Below, one piece after another: positions 46,137 through 56,466 of a stretch of 64,000 bases of DNA. The stretch is from Dasania sp. GY-MA-18 (lineage in GTDB: Bacteria; Pseudomonadota; Gammaproteobacteria; Pseudomonadales; Dasaniaceae), in contig NZ_JANHAP010000002.1 of assembly GCF_024734385.1 (NCBI RefSeq), positions 62,001 to 126,000 of the forward strand, given 5' to 3'. The position numbers were made by a program, and so were the translations under genes. The notes under the pieces were generated by a model. The model was not told the DNA's origin. It made no database searches and worked only from the letters and a program-made list of their open reading frames with translations. Positions within the stretch are counted from its first letter, which is position 1. The number at the start of each line of letters is the position of its first letter.

Positions 46137-49100
46137 ATGATGGTGCGTAAAAAGCTTGCGGTAATGATAGCGGCATTGGGGGCATTGCAAACGGATGTGG
46201 CCAGTGCGTTAGGGCTGGGGGAACTCAGCCTGAACTCTGCGCTAAACCAACCGTTAGAAGCCGAAATCAAATTATTAGATGCCGGTGAGCTAGACGCTTC
46301 ACAAGTGCTGGTAAGATTGGGAGCCAAGGAAGATTTCGAGCGCGCCGGTGTGAGCCGCGACTTCTTCCTATCTAACCTGAAGTTTAAAGTGATAGTGGGT
46401 GAAAATGGCCAAGGGGTCATTAAAGTTAACACCCGTGAAAACGTTATCGAGCCCTACCTCGATTTTATTATTGAAGCCCGCTGGCCCAGTGGCCGCATCT
46501 TGCGGGAGTACACTGTGTTACTGGATTTGCCTACCTACAGTGCGGCTCCTGCCCCCACCGTGACCAGCTCTGCCGTTAGCAAGGCTGCACAAGTTGCCGA
46601 TACTAAGGCTATGGTGCCCGCCCCAAAGCGTGTGACTCCCCCGCAACCCAGTTCGGCGGGGGGCTCTGACCGTGAGAGCCTTAAGCAAGGTTCACTTAAG
46701 CCCGGCCAAAGCTACCGCGTACGCAGGGATGAGACCTTATGGGAGATAGCTGCCAAAAGCCGACCAACCCCCGATACCTCAGTACAGCAAACCATGCTGG
46801 GCATACAGCGTGCTAACCCCGAAGCCTTTATTAATGGCAATATCAACCGCTTAAAAGCGGGTTATGTGCTGCGCCTGCCCACCGAAAGCCAGCTTGCCGA
46901 CATCTCTGAAAATATCGCCAGCAAAGAAGTGGCAAACCAAAACCGTGCCTGGAAAACCGGTGAGGCGACGCCCTCGTTAATGACCGAGGCACCTTTAGAT
47001 GCTTCGGCCACAACCGCCAGCTCAGATAAGCCTGCAGCAGACGATGCCCGTTTAAGTATTGCTGGTGTCGGTAGTACGGCTGCCAGCGGCAGTGATGGTG
47101 TGGGCAGCAGTGCCACGGGCTCAGCCGCACTGAAAGAAGAGTTGGCTATTAGCGAAGAGAATTTAGCAAAAACCGCCCGCCACAACGAAGAGTTAGCTGG
47201 GCGTTTAAGCGATATGGAAGCCAAAATGGCGACCCTGCAGCGCTTGTTAGAATTAAAGGAAGACCAATTGGCTGCCTTACAGGCTAGCAAAGGCGTACCT
47301 GCAACGGCTGCTGAGCCAGCTAAAGCTCAGCCAGCACCTGCCGCAGCAACGCCTGTATCTAAGCCTGAGCCCAGCTTTGTTGATCAATTATTAGAAAACC
47401 CGCTATATCTAGGTGCCGCTCTAGGTGCCGCTGGTGGCTTAATCGCCTTGGCAGTGGTTGTCGCGATGATACGTCGTCGCAAGCAGGCTGCGGAAGATCA
47501 AGATATGGCGACGGCTTTTGCTGAGGAGCCTGAAGCTGATGACTTGGATGAGCTATCGCTAGGTGATGAAGATTTAGGTGCTGAGCTCGCCGACGAGACC
47601 CAAGACGCTGAGCTGGACTTATCTGAAGCCAATGTAGGTGACTTTGCCGCCGAGCAAGAGCCCGAAGAGCCAGTAGCAGAGGCCTCGCCAGTACAGTCAG
47701 AAACTGGCGATGCTATTGCCGAGGCTGATATCTACATTGCCTATGGGCGTTTTCAGCAGGCTATGGATTTATTGAAAACCGCTCATAGCCAAGAGCCACA
47801 ACGCTCTGATGTGCTGGTGAAGTTGTTAGAGGTTTGCCTAGAGGCTAGAGACAGACCGGCTTTCCAAGAGTTTTACGTAAAATTGCAAGGCTTGGGTGAC
47901 GAGGCTGCGGTTATTCAAGTGAAGGAAATGTTATCCAGCGTCGATGGCGTGGCTGACTGGTTAGATGGCTTACCTAACGCCGCCTTGGATGTTAGCAATG
48001 AGTCCATGGATGCCGAGTTAATCGATGGCGATGAGCTGGAGATTGATGCCGAGCTGGAAGAGCCCGAAGAGCACGCCGCCTTGGACTTAGAGTCTGTGGA
48101 TCTGGGGCTGGACGACGAAGAGCTAGAGCTGGATTTAGATTTGGATTTAGAGGGTGACGAGCTAGAGGATTTAGCCGAAAGCCGCACCATGCAGTTTGAC
48201 ACTGCCATGTTGGATGAGCAGTTAAATACAGCGAATGACGACACCGAAGAGCTGGCCTTAGATTTAGACGAAGCTGGCGACCTTGAAGATTTGGCCGACC
48301 TAACTTTAGATGAAGATCTGGTATCACTAGATGATCAGGCTTCGGACTTAGATTTAGCCGATTTAGAAACCGAGTTGGAATCCGATGCTGACTTGTCAGC
48401 GGCCACGCTAGAGTCAGAAGAAGAACACGACTTGGGTGCCGATTTAGAATTAGCGGTAGACTTGGAGTCTGCTGCTGAAGACGAGTCTTTAGAGTCGGAG
48501 TTAACATTAGATGCAGGTTTGGATGCTGAGTTGGAGCTGGAGTCAGCTGAAAATGATTTAGAGGCCGAGCTTGATGATATGAGCTTAAGTGCCGAGTTAG
48601 ATGATTTGGATGATGACTTAGCCTCACTGAGCCTGGATGATGAAACTGAGTCGTTTAGCGCCGAGTTGGACGGCGATGATTTAGACTTATCCGCAGACTT
48701 GTCTGAAGAGCTGTCAGAAGAGTTGCCCGAAGCGCTGTCTGCAGATCAGCCTGAAGAGTTATCAGCCGAGTTGGCAGCGCTAGATACGGAGTTGGGTGCT
48801 GACTTAGATCTGGGTGATCTTTCTGAGCTGGAATCCGCAGCCGGTGCCGAAAGCAGCGAGCACGATTTTGGCGACCTAGACCTAGATGCCGGTGAGCTGG
48901 AAGATTTAGATGCCTCATTGAGTGAAGACGAATTAGTCGAGCAGCTGGATGAAGCCGTTTCTGGCTTAGGCGCTACAGAAGGCCTTGAAGCCGAGCTGGA
49001 AACTGAAGAAAGCTTTGATGAAGCCGTAGCAGCCGATGAAGATGGTGATGAGTTTGATTTTCTATCAGATACCGATGAGGTTGCCACCAAGTTAGACCTG

Positions 49101-49220
49101 GCTAGAGCCTATATAGACATGGGTGACACCGATGGCGCCAAAGATATTCTAGATGAAGTAGTGCAAGAGGGCAGTGAGGAGCAAAAGCAAGAGGCCAATG
49201 CCCTGCTAGAGCGTGTCTGA
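46137..49220 (+). CDS. fimV: Pilus assembly/polar hub protein FimV
   Basis: Inner-membrane peptidoglycan-binding protein needed for type IV pilus function and for placing polar proteins. The 1027-residue product has the FimV N-terminal domain (LGLGELSLNSALNQPLEAEI), a LysM domain (SYRVRRDETLWEIAAKS), a coiled coil (about residues 330-385), one membrane helix (LYLGAALGAAGGLIALAVVV), then a very acidic Asp/Leu/Glu-rich region of about 400 residues and a C-terminal TPR cap (TKLDLARAYIDMGDTDGAKD). ATG 46140 is an alternative start. Confidence 0.95.
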   Translation: MMVRKKLAVMIAALGALQTDVASALGLGELSLNSALNQPLEAEIKLLDAGELDASQVLVRLGAKEDFERAGVSRDFFLSNLKFKVIVGENGQGVIKVNTRENVIEPYLDFIIEARWPSGRILREYTVLLDLPTYSAAPAPTVTSSAVSKAAQVADTKAMVPAPKRVTPPQPSSAGGSDRESLKQGSLKPGQSYRVRRDETLWEIAAKSRPTPDTSVQQTMLGIQRANPEAFINGNINRLKAGYVLRLPTESQLADISENIASKEVANQNRAWKTGEATPSLMTEAPLDASATTASSDKPAADDARLSIAGVGSTAASGSDGVGSSATGSAALKEELAISEENLAKTARHNEELAGRLSDMEAKMATLQRLLELKEDQLAALQASKGVPATAAEPAKAQPAPAAATPVSKPEPSFVDQLLENPLYLGAALGAAGGLIALAVVVAMIRRRKQAAEDQDMATAFAEEPEADDLDELSLGDEDLGAELADETQDAELDLSEANVGDFAAEQEPEEPVAEASPVQSETGDAIAEADIYIAYGRFQQAMDLLKTAHSQEPQRSDVLVKLLEVCLEARDRPAFQEFYVKLQGLGDEAAVIQVKEMLSSVDGVADWLDGLPNAALDVSNESMDAELIDGDELEIDAELEEPEEHAALDLESVDLGLDDEELELDLDLDLEGDELEDLAESRTMQFDTAMLDEQLNTANDDTEELALDLDEAGDLEDLADLTLDEDLVSLDDQASDLDLADLETELESDADLSAATLESEEEHDLGADLELAVDLESAAEDESLESELTLDAGLDAELELESAENDLEAELDDMSLSAELDDLDDDLASLSLDDETESFSAELDGDDLDLSADLSEELSEELPEALSADQPEELSAELAALDTELGADLDLGDLSELESAAGAESSEHDFGDLDLDAGELEDLDASLSEDELVEQLDEAVSGLGATEGLEAELETEESFDEAVAADEDGDEFDFLSDTDEVATKLDLARAYIDMGDTDGAKDILDEVVQEGSEEQKQEANALLERV

Positions 49221-49237
49221 ACTAACTGAGTACCACC

Positions 49238-49263
49238 AAGCCCCGGTATACCGGGGCTTTTTT
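49238..49263 (+). terminator. Intrinsic terminator after fimV
   Basis: AAGCCCCGG-TATA-CCGGGGCTT followed by a T run; strong. Confidence 0.9.
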
Positions 49264-49369
49264 ATGCCCGGATTTTAATAAGCCATATTTTAGCTGCGGA
49301 TGTTATCATGCGCTTTTTTTCGCCCCTAGGGCATGGCTTTAGCACAAAGAGTTTTATGAGTATTGCACA

Positions 49370-50200
49370 ATGAGTTTGCCCGAGTACGCAACAATCAAAC
49401 CCGGCGATAAAGTGGCGGTAGCAATTAGCTATGACGGCAGTGCCTACCACGGCTGGCAAAGTCAGCTTAAGCCGCAAGTGCCTACCGTGCAGGAGGGGCT
49501 GGAGCGCGCCCTAAGCTTTGTCGCCAATGCGCCTATTAAGGTGCACTGTGCAGGGCGTACCGATAGCGGCGTGCATGCCAGCCATCAGCTAGTGCATTTT
49601 GAAAGCCCGGTAGCGCGCAGTGAAAAAGCCTGGGTGCAGGGTGGCAATACCCAATTACCGCCGGGTATCGCCATACACTGGGCCAAGCCCATGGCGGAAG
49701 ATTTTCACGCCCGCTTTAGTGCTACTGCTAGACGCTACCGCTATATCATTTTAAATGACACTGTCAGGCCTGCGTTGTTGAACAATGGTGTGACTTGCGA
49801 GAGTCGGCCGCTCGATGCAGAGCTTATGCATAGCGAGGCGCAGTGTTTGCTGGGTGAGCTGGATTTTAGTTCCTTTAGGGCAGTGGCCTGCCAATCTAAT
49901 ACCCCCATGCGCAATGTGCATTTTATTAAGGTGTGCCGGCAGCAGCAGTTAGTGATTATTGATATACAGGCCAACGCCTTTTTGTATCACATGGTGCGCA
50001 ATATAGCTGGGGCCTTAATGGATGTAGGGGCGGGTAAATATCCGCCGGGCTGGTTGCAAAGTATTTTAGAGGCCAGAGACCGTACCTTATCCAGTGCCAC
50101 AGCCTCGCCCAAGGGTTTGTATTTGGTGGATGTGGAATATCCTCAACGCTTTAATTTGCCCAAGGTGGCGGTGGGGCCATACTTTATTCCCGCTGATTAA
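49370..50200 (+). CDS. truA: tRNA pseudouridine synthase A (TruA)
   Basis: Forms pseudouridine at tRNA positions 38-40. The 276-residue product has VAISYDGSAYHGWQSQ, the catalytic Asp in CAGRTDSGVHASHQ, and FLYHMVRNIAGALMDVG. It comes after the fimV terminator with 106 bp of its own leader; trpF follows. Confidence 0.95.
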   Translation: MSLPEYATIKPGDKVAVAISYDGSAYHGWQSQLKPQVPTVQEGLERALSFVANAPIKVHCAGRTDSGVHASHQLVHFESPVARSEKAWVQGGNTQLPPGIAIHWAKPMAEDFHARFSATARRYRYIILNDTVRPALLNNGVTCESRPLDAELMHSEAQCLLGELDFSSFRAVACQSNTPMRNVHFIKVCRQQQLVIIDIQANAFLYHMVRNIAGALMDVGAGKYPPGWLQSILEARDRTLSSATASPKGLYLVDVEYPQRFNLPKVAVGPYFIPAD

Positions 50201-50320
50201 CAAAGCTGTGGCTTAGGCCTTGAAAAATCAAGCTTTTTCCGCCGCTAATAGCGACACACAGGGCCGCTTGTTGCTAGAATGGGTGTTTTTTTAGAACCGT
50301 CTCTTAAGCAAGGCAGCAGC

Positions 50321-50956
50321 GTGCAACGTACTCGGGTAAAGATTTGTGGCATAACCAGCGCGGCCGATGCGCAGCTGGCTATTAACGCCGGTGCCGATGC
50401 TATAGGTTTGGTGTTTTACGCACCCAGCCCCAGGGCTGTGGATATAGCGCAGGCGCAGCAAATTTGCCGCAGCCTGCCGCCCTTTGTGACCGTGGTGGCT
50501 TTGCTGGTAAATGCCGAGCAAGCCTTTGTAAGCGAACTGCTAAGCAAAGTGCCGGTGGACCTATTACAGTTTCACGGCGATGAGCCAGCAGCGTTTTGCC
50601 AGCAATTTGGCAAGCCTTACCTCAAGGCCATAAGAATGCGGCCAGAGCTGGACTTAAATGCCTGCTTTAACGAGTACGCCGCGGCCAGTGCAATATTGCT
50701 GGATGCTTATCGCAAAGGGGTGCCCGGCGGCACTGGCGAGAGTTTTGATTGGGCGCGTATACCCGCTAACAGGCCGCTGCCCATAGTGTTGGCTGGTGGT
50801 TTAGAGGCTGATAATGTGGCCGCGGCCATTGCCCAAGTGGCACCTTATGCCGTAGATGTGAGCGGTGGGGTAGAGGCCAGCCCCGGCCGCAAAGACGGCC
50901 TTAAAATCGCCGCCTTTATGCAGGCGGTAACAGCAGCTAACAGTGCTGCTAAATAA
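50321..50956 (+). CDS. trpF: Phosphoribosylanthranilate isomerase TrpF
   Basis: Third step of tryptophan synthesis from anthranilate. The 211-residue TIM barrel starts [20 protein letters not shown] (catalytic Cys), with the catalytic Asp region [21 protein letters not shown] and the phosphate loop [14 protein letters not shown]. The frame is open from ATG 50279, but GTG 50321 follows an AAGG and gives the family N-terminus. It lies 39 bp before trpB. Confidence 0.94.
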   Translation: MQRTRVKICGITSAADAQLAINAGADAIGLVFYAPSPRAVDIAQAQQICRSLPPFVTVVALLVNAEQAFVSELLSKVPVDLLQFHGDEPAAFCQQFGKPYLKAIRMRPELDLNACFNEYAAASAILLDAYRKGVPGGTGESFDWARIPANRPLPIVLAGGLEADNVAAAIAQVAPYAVDVSGGVEASPGRKDGLKIAAFMQAVTAANSAAK

Positions 50957-50995
50957 ACACAACATGAATTCCTAGAAATAGTGTGAGTAACAATT

Positions 50996-52216
50996 GTGAG
51001 TAGTGATAAAGCGGTAATTGATTATAAAGCGATGCCCGATAGCGATGGCCACTTTGGTATTTATGGTGGCAAGTTTGTTTCGGAAACGCTGATGGAAGCA
51101 TTAACCGAGCTGACCGAGAGCTATGAAAAATTATCTAAAGATGCTGATTTCCAAGCAGAGTTTGATAAAGACCTGGCTCACTATGTAGGCAGACCCTCGC
51201 CGCTATATCACGCCGAACGTTGGAGCCGCGAAATTGGCGGTGCGCAAATTTATTTAAAGCGCGAAGACTTAAACCACACTGGCGCGCATAAAATCAACAA
51301 CACCATAGGCCAGGCTTTATTAGCCAAGTACTCTGGTAAAACCCGTATCATCGCCGAAACCGGCGCTGGCCAGCACGGCGTGGCCTCGGCCACTATTGCA
51401 GCACGCCTGGGTATGGAGTGCGTGGTGTATATGGGTGAAGAGGACGTGCGCAGGCAGGCACTGAATGTTTATCGCATGAAGTTATTGGGCGCGACTGTAG
51501 TGCCGGTAACTTCGGGCTCAAAAACCCTAAAAGATGCCATGAACGAAGCCATGCGCGACTGGGTGACCAATGTCGATAATACTTTTTATATTATTGGCAC
51601 CGCTGCAGGCCCGCATCCTTACCCCAAATTAGTGCGCGATTTTCAGTCGGTAATAGGCCGCGAAGCGCGCGAACAATCACTGGCCATGACCGGCAAACTG
51701 CCCGATGCCTTAGTGGCTTGTGTAGGTGGTGGCTCAAATGCCATAGGCTTGTTTCACCCTTTCTTAAGTGACGAGTCTGTCGCCATGTATGGGGTAGAAG
51801 CTGGCGGCCACGGGGTAGAAACCGGTGAGCATGCCGCGCCCTTAAGTGCGGGTAAGCCCGGCGTATTGCACGGCAATCGCACTTACTTAATGCAAGATGA
51901 AGACGGCCAGATACTACACACCCACTCGGTATCTGCCGGTTTGGATTACCCCGGAGTAGGGCCAGAGCACTCTTGGTTAAAAGACATAGAGCGCGTTAAC
52001 TACGTGGCAATAAATGATAACGAGGCTTTAGCTGCGTTTCATCATCTAACCCGCATAGAGGGTATAATGCCGGCTTTAGAGTCTAGCCATGCGCTGGCCT
52101 ACGGTGAAAAACTGGCTAAAACCCTAAGCCCCGAACAAACCATTATAGTTAACCTGTCTGGCCGTGGCGATAAAGATATACACACCGTTGCCGAGCTAGA
52201 CGGCATTTCATTTTAA
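50996..52216 (+). CDS. trpB: Tryptophan synthase beta chain TrpB
   Basis: Joins indole and serine using pyridoxal phosphate. The 406-residue product has the PLP Lys99 in [19 protein letters not shown] and the phosphate loop [20 protein letters not shown] start. In Pseudomonas trpBA lies elsewhere; here it is in the trpF-accD block as in some other gammaproteobacteria. Confidence 0.96.
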   Translation: MSSDKAVIDYKAMPDSDGHFGIYGGKFVSETLMEALTELTESYEKLSKDADFQAEFDKDLAHYVGRPSPLYHAERWSREIGGAQIYLKREDLNHTGAHKINNTIGQALLAKYSGKTRIIAETGAGQHGVASATIAARLGMECVVYMGEEDVRRQALNVYRMKLLGATVVPVTSGSKTLKDAMNEAMRDWVTNVDNTFYIIGTAAGPHPYPKLVRDFQSVIGREAREQSLAMTGKLPDALVACVGGGSNAIGLFHPFLSDESVAMYGVEAGGHGVETGEHAAPLSAGKPGVLHGNRTYLMQDEDGQILHTHSVSAGLDYPGVGPEHSWLKDIERVNYVAINDNEALAAFHHLTRIEGIMPALESSHALAYGEKLAKTLSPEQTIIVNLSGRGDKDIHTVAELDGISF

Positions 52217-52232
52217 AGTAGAGGATAATCTG

Positions 52233-53036
52233 TTGAGTCGTATTGCAGGCTGTTTTGAAGCGCTACAACAACAAGGTCGCAAAGCCCTAATCCCCTATAT
52301 TGTGGCGGGTGATCCTAGCCAAGAGCTGACCGTACCACTGATGCACAAGCTGGTAGAGCAGGGTGCCGATATTTTAGAAATCGGCGTGCCCTTCTCTGAC
52401 CCTATGGCTGAAGGCCCGGTAATACAATTGGCCCATGAGCGCGCCTTGGCAAACCGCACAGGTTTGCGTGGCATCTTGGCCATGGTAAAAACCTTTAGGG
52501 AAACCAATAGCAGCACCCCGGTGATGCTAATGGGCTATGCTAACCCTATAGAATATATGGGCTATCAGGCTTTTGCCGCCGCCGCTCACGAGGCCGGTGT
52601 AGACGGTGTGCTTACCGTAGACATTCCACCCGAAGAGGCTTTAGCCTTAAACACTGAACTGAAAAAATTTGAGATAGATAATATTTTCTTGATTGCGCCC
52701 ACTACTGATGAGGCGCGTATTAAGCAAATAGCTGCCCTGGCTACTGGCTTTGTGTATTTTGTTTCGCTTAAAGGCGTCACCGGTGCCGGTCACTTAGACA
52801 CCGCCATGGTTGAGCAAAAGTTAAATCAAATTAAAACCCATACCAGCCTGCCTATAGGCGTGGGCTTTGGTATTAAAGATGCCGACACCGCCGTTACCAT
52901 TAGCCGTTTGGCTGAGGGTGTGGTGGTAGGTAGCGCCTTGGTTGATGCTATATTTCAGCGCAGCCAACAAGGCGACGATGTTAATGCCGCTACGCAACTT
53001 ATTGCTGATATGCGCGTAGCGATGGATGCTGTTTAA
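52233..53036 (+). CDS. trpA: Tryptophan synthase alpha chain TrpA
   Basis: Cleaves indole-glycerol phosphate and passes indole to TrpB. The 267-residue product has Glu49 in ILEIGVPFSDPMAEGP. Residue 60, the second catalytic acid (Asp60 in Salmonella), is Glu here (codon GAA at 52410-52412). TTG start at 52233, eight bases after AGAGG, with no nearby ATG. It lies 16 bp after trpB. Confidence 0.95.
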   Translation: MSRIAGCFEALQQQGRKALIPYIVAGDPSQELTVPLMHKLVEQGADILEIGVPFSDPMAEGPVIQLAHERALANRTGLRGILAMVKTFRETNSSTPVMLMGYANPIEYMGYQAFAAAAHEAGVDGVLTVDIPPEEALALNTELKKFEIDNIFLIAPTTDEARIKQIAALATGFVYFVSLKGVTGAGHLDTAMVEQKLNQIKTHTSLPIGVGFGIKDADTAVTISRLAEGVVVGSALVDAIFQRSQQGDDVNAATQLIADMRVAMDAV

Positions 53037-53068
53037 ACTAATTTTTATTTTTTAATGTGGATCGTACT

Positions 53069-53932
53069 ATGAGTTGGTTAGATAAAATTGTTCCATCAAT
53101 GGTTCGTAAAAACGATGTTGAGCGCCGCACGTCTGTGCCGGAAGGGCTTTGGAAAAAATGCCCTAAGTGTGAGTCGGTTTTATACCGTCCCGAATTAGAA
53201 AAGAATTTAGATGTATGCCCCAAGTGTGATCACCATATGCGCATAGGCGCGCGTCGCCGCTTGGCCAGCTTTTTAGATGAGGCCAATGCCCACGAAGTAT
53301 TGGCGCATATAGAGCCAGTAGACCGTTTAAAGTTTAAAGACAAAAAGAAATACAAAGATCGCCTAGCCACAGCGCAAAAAGCCACCGGCGAAAAAGACGC
53401 GCTGATAGCCATGCAGGGCACTTTAAAGGGCATGCCTTTAGTGGCGGTTGCTTTTGAATTTAATTTCCACGGCGGCTCTATGGGGTCGGCTGTGGGTGAA
53501 AAATTCACCCAGGCGGCCAATATCGCTTTAAAAGAAAATATCCCCTTGGTATGTTTTTCTGCCTCTGGTGGTGCGCGCATGCAAGAGGCCTTGATCTCGT
53601 TAATGCAAATGGCCAAAACCAGCGCCGTAATAGAGCGCATGCGCCAGCAGGGCGTGCCTTACATTTCGGTAATGACTGACCCCATCTACGGTGGTGTGTC
53701 GGCCAGCTTGGCATTGTTGGGTGATGTTAACGTGGCCGAGCCCGATGCTCGCGCCGGTTTTGCTGGCCCACAAATCATAGAGCAAACCATTAGGCAAAAA
53801 CTGCCTGAAGGTTTCCAGCGCAGTGAGTTTTTATTGTCACACGGCGCAATCGATATGATAGTGGCGCGCAAAGATATGCGTGATGAGCTAGCTAATTTAT
53901 TGGCGAAAATGACCCGTCAAAACTTACACTAA
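53069..53932 (+). CDS. accD: Acetyl-CoA carboxylase carboxyltransferase beta subunit AccD
   Basis: Transfers carboxyl from biotin to acetyl-CoA. The 287-residue product has an N-terminal Cys4 zinc ribbon ([20 protein letters not shown] and CPKC) and the crotonase-like core with [20 protein letters not shown]. The frame is open from GTG 53057; ATG 53069 ([10 protein letters not shown]) fits the family. folC follows after 21 bp. Confidence 0.95.
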   Translation: MSWLDKIVPSMVRKNDVERRTSVPEGLWKKCPKCESVLYRPELEKNLDVCPKCDHHMRIGARRRLASFLDEANAHEVLAHIEPVDRLKFKDKKKYKDRLATAQKATGEKDALIAMQGTLKGMPLVAVAFEFNFHGGSMGSAVGEKFTQAANIALKENIPLVCFSASGGARMQEALISLMQMAKTSAVIERMRQQGVPYISVMTDPIYGGVSASLALLGDVNVAEPDARAGFAGPQIIEQTIRQKLPEGFQRSEFLLSHGAIDMIVARKDMRDELANLLAKMTRQNLH

Positions 53933-53953
53933 CGGTTGGCGTAACAAACACTA

Positions 53954-55252
53954 ATGCGTTTTGATACCTTGCAGGGCTGGCTATCGTGGATAGAGTCCTG
54001 CCACCCCTCCGAAATAGAGCTTGGCCTAGAGCGCATGGGCCAAGTTTTTCAGCGCTTAAAAACCGATTTTTCCAATAGCAAAATTATTACCGTAGCCGGT
54101 ACCAATGGCAAAGGCTCCTGTGTGGCTGCGTTAGAGCATTTATTGCTAAAGGCCGGTTTAAGCGTGGGCTGTTATACCTCGCCGCATTTTATACGTTACA
54201 ACGAGCGCATAAAAATCAACGGCCAGCAGGTGGATGACGCTGCGCTGATACACAGCTTCGACAATATCGATCAGCTGCGGGGCGATATTTCCCTGACCTA
54301 TTTTGAATACGGCACCTTGGCCGCGCTGGATATATTTTCTCACCAGCAATTAGATATAGTCATTATGGAAGTGGGGCTGGGTGGCCGTTTAGACGCCAGT
54401 AATATTGTCGATGCCGATATCGCCATAGTCACCAATATAGACATAGACCATGTCGATTGGCTGGGCAGTGATAAAGAGGTGATAGGCCGGGAAAAGGCCG
54501 GTATATTCCGCGCCGGTAAAATTGCTCTATGCGGTGACCCGCAACCGCCCAGCTCGGTGCAGACCGTGGCCCAAGAGTTGGGGGCGATATTTTATCAGCG
54601 TGATAAAGATTTTACCGTGCAGTTGCAGGGTAAGCAGTTTGATTGGCAGGGTTTAAATGCTCAGGGCCAGCAGCAGCTGATTACTGGCCTGGCGGTGAGT
54701 CACTTACCCTTTGATAGTGTGGTGGTGGCGATACAGGCCTGCCAGTTACTAGGCCTGCCCAGTAGCAGTGATTTTTATCAAGATTTAGCCCAGTTGCAGC
54801 TTACCGGCCGATTTCAGCAGTGCAGCTATCAGGGTAAACAAATCGTGTTAGATGTGGCCCATAACCCCGCCGCCGCTGCGCATTTGGCCCAGCGTTTGGC
54901 TAGCGAAGCCATAGCGGGCAGTAATTATGCGCTGCTAGCTATGATGGCCGATAAAGATATCAATGCAATACTATCGCCTTTAGCGGGTAGTTTTGCAGCA
55001 TGGTATGTGGCCGATTTACAAGCTAACCCGCGGGCCTTAAAGGCCAGTGCTTTGGCGGAGCGTATAGCCGCGGCCGATGCCGCGCCAGTGCATCAAAAGG
55101 TGGATATGGCGCAGGCCTTACAGGCCGCCATGACGCAGATGCAGGCAGGGGATAGGTTAATTGTCTTCGGCTCTTTTTTCACGGTTGCTGAGGTAGTCAA
55201 ATTAATGGATGATTCGCAACTCAGTAATCAGCAACGCAGAGGAGAGGCTTGA
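53954..55252 (+). CDS. folC: Dihydrofolate/folylpolyglutamate synthase FolC
   Basis: Adds glutamate to dihydropteroate and to folates. The 432-residue Mur-ligase-type product has the ATP loop VAGTNGKGSCVAALEHLL, TSPHFIRYNERIKI, VGLGGRLDASNIVDADI and LDVAHNPAAAAHLAQRL. Its TGA overlaps the dedD ATG by one base, so the two are coupled. Confidence 0.95.
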   Translation: MRFDTLQGWLSWIESCHPSEIELGLERMGQVFQRLKTDFSNSKIITVAGTNGKGSCVAALEHLLLKAGLSVGCYTSPHFIRYNERIKINGQQVDDAALIHSFDNIDQLRGDISLTYFEYGTLAALDIFSHQQLDIVIMEVGLGGRLDASNIVDADIAIVTNIDIDHVDWLGSDKEVIGREKAGIFRAGKIALCGDPQPPSSVQTVAQELGAIFYQRDKDFTVQLQGKQFDWQGLNAQGQQQLITGLAVSHLPFDSVVVAIQACQLLGLPSSSDFYQDLAQLQLTGRFQQCSYQGKQIVLDVAHNPAAAAHLAQRLASEAIAGSNYALLAMMADKDINAILSPLAGSFAAWYVADLQANPRALKASALAERIAAADAAPVHQKVDMAQALQAAMTQMQAGDRLIVFGSFFTVAEVVKLMDDSQLSNQQRRGEA

Positions 55253-55836
55253 TGCAGTCAGGGGTACGTCAACGTTTAGTCGGTGCGTTTGTGCTGATCT
55301 GCCTAGCGGCTATTTTGTGGCCGGTGTTGTTTTCTAAAAACGTCAATCCCGTGTTGGATAGACGCAGCCAAATCCCTCCCATCCCCGCCTTTGAAAAATA
55401 CGAAATTAAAGAGCCAGTAAAACCGGTCAATGTCAGCGAAGTTATGCATTATCAGGCTGAGTCAGCCGATGATAACTTAAAGCCCAGCAGCAAAGCCCTG
55501 GCAGAGCAGAGCAAGACCCCTGCCGCAGCTCAGCCCGATGCCAGTGCAGATAAATCATTACCGCAAAAGCCCAGTTTCACCGAGCAGGGCTTGCCGGTGT
55601 ATTGGGCCTTGCAGTTAGCCAGCTTTAGCCAGCAAGACAAGGCCGATAGGCTTAAACAGGCCTTATTAGCTAAAGGCTATAAGGTGGATATGCAAACTGT
55701 TAAAACCGCCAAGGGTGAAAGGATACGGGTTTATGTCGGGCCCAAGCTTGATAAGTCGGTACTGGAAAAAATTAAACCTGCTATCGATAAAGAGTTTAAA
55801 GTGCAATCCCTTTTAGTGCAGTTTTCACCAAGATAA
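55252..55836 (+). CDS. dedD: SPOR-domain protein DedD
   Basis: Division-associated membrane protein that binds denuded septal peptidoglycan. The 194-residue product has one N-terminal helix (RLVGAFVLICLAAILWPVLF), a Pro/Ala/Lys-rich linker and a C-terminal SPOR domain (WALQLASFSQQDKADRLKQA, IRVYVGPKLDKS). GAGG is five bases before the ATG; TTG 55249 is not favoured. Confidence 0.9.
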   Translation: MQSGVRQRLVGAFVLICLAAILWPVLFSKNVNPVLDRRSQIPPIPAFEKYEIKEPVKPVNVSEVMHYQAESADDNLKPSSKALAEQSKTPAAAQPDASADKSLPQKPSFTEQGLPVYWALQLASFSQQDKADRLKQALLAKGYKVDMQTVKTAKGERIRVYVGPKLDKSVLEKIKPAIDKEFKVQSLLVQFSPR

Positions 55837-55866
55837 TAGGCGACTGATGTTTAGGGATTATTTATA

Positions 55867-56376
55867 ATGAGCGACGCTATGATGAACTGGGCCGATTGGG
55901 TATTAGTAGGCATTATTGGGCTGTCTTGCTTAATAAGCATTAAACGCGGTTTTTTTAAAGAGGCTATCTCCTTAGGGATATGGGCCTTAGCGTTTTTTGT
56001 GGCAGTGACTTTTCATGAGCAGTTGGCGGTATTGCTGCAAAACTCTATTAGCACCGTATCCATACGTTACTTGGTGGCTTTTGGTGTGTTGTTTGGCGCT
56101 ACCCTTATTGTTGGCTCTATGGTGAACTACCTATTTTCCGAGCTGGTTAAAATGACTGGTTTATCGGGCACCGATAGGGCGCTAGGCGTAGTATTTGGCC
56201 TAGCCAGAGGCGTCATCATAGTCATGGCTATATTGATATTTACCCCCATGTTAGTACCGGTAAAGCAAGATGCTTGGTGGAATGAGTCATTGCTGATTCC
56301 GCAATTTTTATTAATGGAAACCTGGTCGCGCGAAACCTTTGCGCAACTGACTGGCTGGTTGTCTAGTTTGCTATAG
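55867..56376 (+). CDS. cvpA: CvpA family membrane protein
   Basis: The 169-residue inner-membrane protein has four helices (ADWVLVGIIGLSCLISIKRG, FFKEAISLGIWALAFFVAVT). CvpA is named for colicin V production in E. coli and is linked to envelope homeostasis; its exact role is unknown. The position before purF is conserved in gammaproteobacteria. Confidence 0.92.
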   Translation: MSDAMMNWADWVLVGIIGLSCLISIKRGFFKEAISLGIWALAFFVAVTFHEQLAVLLQNSISTVSIRYLVAFGVLFGATLIVGSMVNYLFSELVKMTGLSGTDRALGVVFGLARGVIIVMAILIFTPMLVPVKQDAWWNESLLIPQFLLMETWSRETFAQLTGWLSSLL

Positions 56377-56466
56377 CGCGAGTGTTTTTAATTATTCTGC
56401 AAGGATTGGCGGGGTGAGTCGTTCAGGATGTTTCTTTACATTTTTTAATTATCTGGAGTCAGGGCA

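Noticed and set aside
47992-48918. Antisense frames rich in His, Pro, Leu and Arg within fimV
   Set aside because: Result of the repetitive GAT/GAG/TTA codon pattern of the acidic region.
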